A stretch of 14,449 nt of DNA, taken from NCBI GenBank assembly GCA_027009095.1, contig JALVDG010000093.1:1-14449 (forward strand), in the 5' to 3' direction. Numbering within the stretch: position 1 is the stretch's first letter; each line of letters opens with the position of its first letter. The DNA is from Thiotrichaceae bacterium (lineage in GTDB: Bacteria > Pseudomonadota > Gammaproteobacteria > Thiotrichales > Thiotrichaceae). A model generated the notes under the pieces. It saw nothing but the letters and a program-made list of their open reading frames with translations, made no database searches and was not told where the DNA came from. Shown here one piece after another: positions 11,252-14,449 of this stretch. A program made the translations under genes and the position numbers.

Positions 11252-12450
11252 TGAAACCAACATCCTACGATATAATGATTGTTGGCGGCGGCATGGTCGG
11301 CTCTACCCTCGCCTGCTTACTCGCTAATGGCTTTGCTAACCACACACAAAATAAAAAACGACGCATCGCTCTGATCGAAGCCTTTGAGCCCGTTGATTTT
11401 GATGCCAATAAACCCTACGATTTACGTGTCTCTGCCATTAGCCGTATCTCACAACAGGTCTTGCAACAAGCAGGCGCATGGCAAAGCATTGAAGAAAAAC
11501 GTATTTCGCCCTACGAAGCTATGCACGTATGGGATGCAACGGGCGAAGGCAAAATTCACTTTAGTGCCGCAGAAATAGGAGAACCCAACCTTGGTCATAT
11601 CATCGAAAATCAAGTCATCCAAACTAGCCTTGCCGAACAAGCCAAACATCACCCCGCTATTGACTGGCTTTGCCCCAACACATTAAAAGAGCTAAAAATA
11701 GATGATGATTTAGTCACTGCAACGCTAGACAACGGGAGTACCATAAACGCCCCGTTAATCGTCGGTGCAGACGGTGCAAGATCACAATTACGCACTCTAG
11801 CCAAGATAGAAGTAGAGCGTCAAGACTACGGACAACACGGGCTAGTCGCCGTTATCGGCACAGAAAAACCAAACCAAGCCACCGCATGGCAACGCTTTCT
11901 GCCCACAGGTCCCCTCGCCTTTTTACCCCTAGCAGACGGCAGTAGCTCAATCGTCTGGACACTCCCCGCCGACCGCTGCCCCGCCTACCTAGCCATGAGC
12001 GACGATAAATTTATGCAAAGCCTCGGCGAAGCCTTCGAGCATAAACTCGGCAATATCACCAGTGTAAGCAAACGCGCCGCCTTCCCTTTTTACGGCACAC
12101 AAGCCAAACAATATGTAAAAAAACGTATCGCCCTAATCGGCGATGCCGCCCACACCATCCACCCACTCGCAGGACAAGGGGTTAACCTCGGCATAAAAGA
12201 CGCCGCCGAACTCGCCAAGCAATTACTCAACTCAACATCAACCGATTTAGGAAGTTTAAAGTTATTACGCAAATACGAACGCGCAAGACGCGGGGATAAT
12301 GTAGCTACCATGCGCGCAATGGAAGGCTTTCGTTTACTATTTGGACATAGCGCTAGTACTGTTGTGAATGCTCGAAATTTTGGATTGAATGCATTAGATA
12401 AAATGCCAATGATAAAAAATAAGATAATTCGTAAAGCGATGGGGGTTTAG
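11251..12450 (+). CDS. ubiI: UbiI/UbiF-family ubiquinone hydroxylase (VisC-like)
   Basis: Second FAD-dependent hydroxylase of the ubiquinone pathway. It is 399 residues (E. coli UbiI is 400). Motifs are IMIVGGGMVGSTLACLL at the N-terminus, GADGARSQLR near 172-181 (D174), and RIALIGDAAHTIHPLAGQGV near 292-311 (D298). The stretches HVWDATGEGKIHF and LGHIIEN, and the C-terminal YERARRGDN...MEGFRLLF and IIRKAMG, look most like UbiI (C5 hydroxylation), but UbiF (C6) and broad-range forms share these. The symbol is therefore a best fit, not certain. Its ATG overlaps the ubiH stop (TAATG), implying coupled translation. The 84 bp to the convergent next gene hold only a GTTAGT/ACTAAC pair (12475-12480 and 12509-12514), no clear terminator. 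Confidence 0.85.
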   Translation: MKPTSYDIMIVGGGMVGSTLACLLANGFANHTQNKKRRIALIEAFEPVDFDANKPYDLRVSAISRISQQVLQQAGAWQSIEEKRISPYEAMHVWDATGEGKIHFSAAEIGEPNLGHIIENQVIQTSLAEQAKHHPAIDWLCPNTLKELKIDDDLVTATLDNGSTINAPLIVGADGARSQLRTLAKIEVERQDYGQHGLVAVIGTEKPNQATAWQRFLPTGPLAFLPLADGSSSIVWTLPADRCPAYLAMSDDKFMQSLGEAFEHKLGNITSVSKRAAFPFYGTQAKQYVKKRIALIGDAAHTIHPLAGQGVNLGIKDAAELAKQLLNSTSTDLGSLKLLRKYERARRGDNVATMRAMEGFRLLFGHSASTVVNARNFGLNALDKMPMIKNKIIRKAMGV

Positions 12451-12534
12451 GTTTGGTTGCTTAATTAGTAATAAGTTAGTCCGTATTTTTTATAACTCCT
12501 ACGAACCAACTAACTATTGCATGATATCAGCTCA

Positions 12535-13170
12535 CTATACTCTTATAGCAAAAGGGTCAAGAATAAGTACTTCGCCTGTATCACCGCACTTCATTAAATT
12601 ATCACCATGTAAATCCCAAAGAATATAATCTTGATGTTGCTTGTAATAATGAAATAACTGCTTAATTTCCTGTTGTAACGTAAGACTAAATTGACTAGCA
12701 ACTTCTTTGAGTGCTTTTTGGCATTCAAACTCATTCAGCGAATCCAGATTAATAATATCTTCATTAAAAATCTCTGCTTCTTTTTTATCGAGATGCTCTA
12801 ATTTCTCCATAAGATAAATATAGCGATATTCTGTTTCTGCTTTAGAAAACAGCTCCTTACCCATTGGAAGGTCGATGATATTATCATTTTCATCAAGAAC
12901 ACCAATACGAGTGTGAGCAGGAATAAGAGAAAGTGATAATTTATCAATCGCATCACAAAAATATTCGAGACCTAATGCACGTTTTTCAAGAAGTACAATA
13001 TCATCGTTATATTGGTAAACATTCGTAAAAAAAGTGCTCATACATTTTTCACAAAGAATACGCTCATATTCATCATTAATAAGATGATGCAAAATCTCAA
13101 TTTTATGATTAGCCTCGTTGTCGATCACAGCACTGTAAGGGGTTTGGATTTGTATTGGAGATAAAGACAT
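12535..13170 (-). CDS. Orphan kinase-like protein with minimal catalytic loop
   Basis: Not assigned to a named family. The 211-residue product ends with ILWDLHGDNLMKCGDTGEVL and then ILDPFA. D186 and N191 keep the five-residue spacing of the protein-kinase catalytic loop (HRDLKPEN), and D205 in LDPF sits where the metal-binding DFG aspartate would be; APH-type phosphotransferases use similar loops. YIYLMEKLEHL (117-127) resembles a hinge. A clear ATP-binding lysine and glycine-rich loop are not visible, and the protein ends 6 residues after the DPF motif, so there is almost no C-lobe. A CxxC pair (C40, C43) lies in the N-terminal part. AGGA is 10 nt before the ATG. Kinase activity is inference; a pseudokinase or a phage-derived inhibitor-like protein is possible. 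Confidence 0.6.
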   Translation of the reverse strand: MSLSPIQIQTPYSAVIDNEANHKIEILHHLINDEYERILCEKCMSTFFTNVYQYNDDIVLLEKRALGLEYFCDAIDKLSLSLIPAHTRIGVLDENDNIIDLPMGKELFSKAETEYRYIYLMEKLEHLDKKEAEIFNEDIINLDSLNEFECQKALKEVASQFSLTLQQEIKQLFHYYKQHQDYILWDLHGDNLMKCGDTGEVLILDPFAIRV

Positions 13171-13269
13171 TGTTTATTTTTCCTGTTTGTTTTTGAGAAA
13201 GCCCTGAATAGCGAAAAGCCCAAGAATAGGCTAAAACCTGCATCAGTGACTTCAGCAAACACTTTCCAA

Positions 13270-13307
13270 AGGTATAAGTTGTTTTCTTATTTCTTAAACT
13301 TATACCT
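13270..13307. repeat. 11-bp perfect stem-loop downstream of the Cys-rich gene
   Basis: AGGTATAAGTT (13270-13280) and AACTTATACCT (13297-13307) are exact complements with a 16-nt loop. On the minus strand it lies about 70 nt after the Cys-rich gene and about 100 nt before the kinase-like gene. No U-run follows on either strand, so it is more likely an RNA structure or a DNA-binding palindrome than a classic terminator. Confidence 0.55.
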
Positions 13308-13320
13308 CTGTTTATAACTC

Positions 13321-13346
13321 CCTTCTATCTGGGGGAGGATAGAAGG
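13321..13346 (+). terminator. 9-bp stem-loop followed by T-run (plus-strand terminator-like)
   Basis: CCTTCTATC (13321-13329) and GATAGAAGG (13338-13346) pair perfectly around TGGGGGAG. On the plus strand a TTTTTT run follows at 13351-13356, giving an intrinsic-terminator shape, though 4 nt separate stem and run. No plus-strand gene ends here; it would stop antisense transcripts from the ubi side. On the minus strand it is a plain hairpin 30 nt after the Cys-rich stop. Confidence 0.4.
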
Positions 13347-13376
13347 TTGATTTTTTCAAACTACTCGTCTGTAGAT

Positions 13377-13619
13377 TTAGCTATCAAATAATAATAACTC
13401 CTTTCTTATTTGTTGAACCTCTTCAAAATCAGACTGTAATTCTTTGTTAAGTGTAAACAAGATATTATTATCCCCAGCAAAGGGGGTGGTATGATCAGAC
13501 GCACCCGTGATAATTTCATCAGGTATTTCTTTAAATGCTAAACATTCTCTCTCTTCTGTCTGTTGATCGCCTAGATAATGTTTGCAAAACGAACAAGCAG
13601 GTGGCAGTAAACAACTCAT
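13377..13619 (-). CDS. 80-residue Cys-rich protein, putative metal-binding
   Basis: No named family is assigned. The N-terminus carries ACSFCKHYLG then ECLAF, giving C9-x2-C12-x13-C26, with H14 and H43 as further possible metal ligands; a zinc site is inferred, not shown. The following IPDEIITGASDHTTPFAGDN resembles, from memory, a motif (IPxEI..G..DHT.P..GDN) in small conserved hypothetical proteins of many bacteria. The C-terminal third is an acidic helix (LQSDFEEVQQIRKELLLF). There is no signal peptide or membrane helix. The ATG at 13619 has GAGGG 7 nt upstream. The gene lies inside the inverted-repeat unit 13233-13690, between an upstream hairpin and two downstream ones, 112 nt after the transferase gene. 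Confidence 0.75.
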   Translation of the reverse strand: MSCLLPPACSFCKHYLGDQQTEERECLAFKEIPDEIITGASDHTTPFAGDNNILFTLNKELQSDFEEVQQIRKELLLFDS

Positions 13620-13648
13620 TTTTACTTCCCTCTATTTTACCTAAACCC

Positions 13649-13677
13649 GTGACTTCACTACGGCACAGTGAAGTCAC
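13649..13677. repeat. 11-bp perfect inverted repeat upstream of the Cys-rich gene
   Basis: GTGACTTCACT (13649-13659) and AGTGAAGTCAC (13667-13677) are exact complements around ACGGCAC. Outer AAACC/GGTTT arms (13643-13647 and 13685-13689) could extend it with an asymmetric loop. On the minus strand it lies 30 nt before the Cys-rich ATG, in its leader, with no following U-run. It may be a leader hairpin or an operator; it shares bases with the right-hand terminal repeat. Confidence 0.6.
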
Positions 13678-13686
13678 TGATTCAGG

Positions 13687-13721
13687 TTTTGTATTTTGTA
13701 TTTTGTATTTTGTATTTTGTA
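13687..13721. repeat. Five perfect tandem copies of a heptanucleotide
   Basis: TTTTGTA is repeated exactly five times (TACAAAA on the minus strand). The array is 9 nt after the transferase stop and 67 nt before the Cys-rich ATG. It overlaps the outer four bases of the terminal inverted repeat. Being non-coding, a change in copy number would move promoter or leader elements in 7-bp steps, as known for heptanucleotide tracts at Haemophilus influenzae hmw promoters. Variation here is not shown by one sequence. Confidence 0.85.
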
Positions 13722-13730
13722 TTATTAGCC

Positions 13731-14449
13731 TTAAGCAGCTTTTTTTAGTTTCGGTAATAGCACTGTATTTAATAAATAACCATTTTCTCCTCGCCTTTGA
13801 ATAAAATCATAATAGATAGATGAAAAATCACTAGGTACAGAGTGAACAACAGAGTCTGAAGATAGTAAGTCTGTTGCCCAGCGTTGAATCATCGGAACCT
13901 CTTTTTTTGTGTATAAATCAAAATATTGATTCAAATATGCCATGCGCATAAATAAAGGTGCATAACTTGAATCAATTAAAGAAAGAACATCTTTACCCGT
14001 AAAGAATCGTCCATGTGAGGTTAATTGTTCTTCTAAACGCTGCAAATTTTCTATAAAGCTAGTATGAATAACCATAAAATCAACTGCATTTTTTGCGCAA
14101 ATCATGCCTGTTAGTTGGCTTAATAAGGTCGAGCTAAATTCTATCCAGCTACGACACAAACCTAGCTCGACGGGATCAGAAGGCAACATCTGCTTTGACG
14201 AAAGATTATCAATAAGTTCATTAATAACAGATGACTCAAAAATAGTTGTTTCATTATTAACACGTAAAATAGGCACTTTTCCAAACGGCGAAACACGAGC
14301 AAACCAATCAGGTAACTTATCAAGATCAAGATAAGTTAGCTTGTGATGAACACCTGCCTCTTTCAGCGTAATAACAGCTCGCTGTGCAAAGGGACAGAAA
14401 TCAAAAAGAATTAATTCCAACTCTTGTCTCTCAACTGTTGCAAACGGCC
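13731..14449 (-). CDS. Omega/SspA-like glutathione S-transferase family protein (5' end probably outside window)
   Basis: Thioredoxin-fold protein with an all-helical C-terminal domain. The segment FDFCPFAQRAVITLKEAGV contains the Cys-Pro-Phe active site of omega-type enzymes (catalytic Cys in place of Ser/Tyr), followed by YLDLDKLPDWFARVSPFGKV with the conserved cis-Pro (KVPIL) and IFESSVINELID, the glutathione gamma-glutamyl contact (E-S-S). Substrate is unknown; such enzymes often reduce glutathionyl adducts. A TTG at 14420 would give 229 residues, but the frame stays open to the window edge (PFATVERQELELIL) and homologues usually have a few residues before this strand, so the true start is likely beyond 14449. 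The product ends in a lysine-rich LLPKLKKAA. It may share a transcript with the Cys-rich gene downstream. Confidence 0.85.
   Translation of the reverse strand, partial: PFATVERQELELILFDFCPFAQRAVITLKEAGVHHKLTYLDLDKLPDWFARVSPFGKVPILRVNNETTIFESSVINELIDNLSSKQMLPSDPVELGLCRSWIEFSSTLLSQLTGMICAKNAVDFMVIHTSFIENLQRLEEQLTSHGRFFTGKDVLSLIDSSYAPLFMRMAYLNQYFDLYTKKEVPMIQRWATDLLSSDSVVHSVPSDFSSIYYDFIQRRGENGYLLNTVLLPKLKKAA

Larger units (their letters stand above)
13233..13690. mobile_element. 458-bp unit with 22-bp terminal inverted repeats around a small gene
   Basis: Positions 13233-13254 and the reverse complement of 13669-13690 match at 21 of 22 bases; the mismatch is C13241. Both ends read AAAACCTG then ATCAGTGACTTCA. 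The unit encloses the Cys-rich gene and three hairpins. A third, shorter relative (CTAAACCCGTGACTTCA, 13641-13657) lies just inside the right end. No target-site duplication is obvious and no transposase is present, so it would be a non-autonomous, MITE-like cassette if mobile. It could also be a pair of regulatory sites with no transposition history. Confidence 0.45.

Noticed and set aside
13641..13725. A CRISPR-like array from repeated GTGACTTCA and TTTTGTA words
   Set aside because: The heptamers have no spacers and the GTGACTTCA copies are inverted and irregular.
13535..13804. Plus-strand ORF of 89 codons crossing the heptanucleotide array, giving a repeated Phe/Cys/Tyr hydrophobic stretch
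   Set aside because: It lies antisense to the Cys-rich and transferase genes, its low-complexity part comes from the tandem repeat, and it has no recognisable motif.

Overview
The window suggests a gammaproteobacterium of moderately low GC content. It carries an E. coli-type F1Fo ATP synthase operon, a UvrD helicase of typical gammaproteobacterial length, and an adjacent ubiH/ubiI-like pair of ubiquinone-biosynthesis hydroxylases. The exact lineage cannot be fixed from sequence reading alone; a Thiotrichales-like group is only a guess.

Region 1 (1-6426, minus strand) is the ATP synthase operon, read right to left: atpZ-like, atpI, atpB (a), atpE (c), atpF (b), atpH (delta), atpA (alpha), atpG (gamma) and the first 288 codons of atpD (beta), which runs off the left edge. 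A good sigma70-type promoter with an extended -10 lies about 30 nt before the first gene. The gene for the high-copy c subunit has a U-rich leader with a strong ribosome binding site, and a small hairpin follows it. atpB and atpF start with GTG.

Region 2 (6483-7220) holds a VanZ-like membrane protein gene on the minus strand, an unannotated-looking 28-codon basic, hydrophobic small ORF with a good ribosome binding site, and the divergent upstream region of uvrD.

Region 3 (7221-12450, plus strand) contains uvrD, then a small lipoprotein of unknown function 3 nt before ubiH, then ubiI-like overlapping ubiH by 1 nt. The last three look like one transcription unit. The two flavoprotein hydroxylases are paralogues acting on the ubiquinone ring.

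Region 4 (12535-14449, minus strand) looks accessory. It holds an omega/SspA-like glutathione transferase whose 5' end is probably outside the window, an 80-residue Cys-rich protein, and an orphan protein with a minimal kinase-like catalytic loop. The Cys-rich gene sits inside a 458-bp unit bounded by 22-bp inverted repeats (21/22 identical), packed with three hairpins and abutting five perfect copies of a heptanucleotide. This unit and the kinase-like neighbour are the least explained part of the window and the best candidates for something new.
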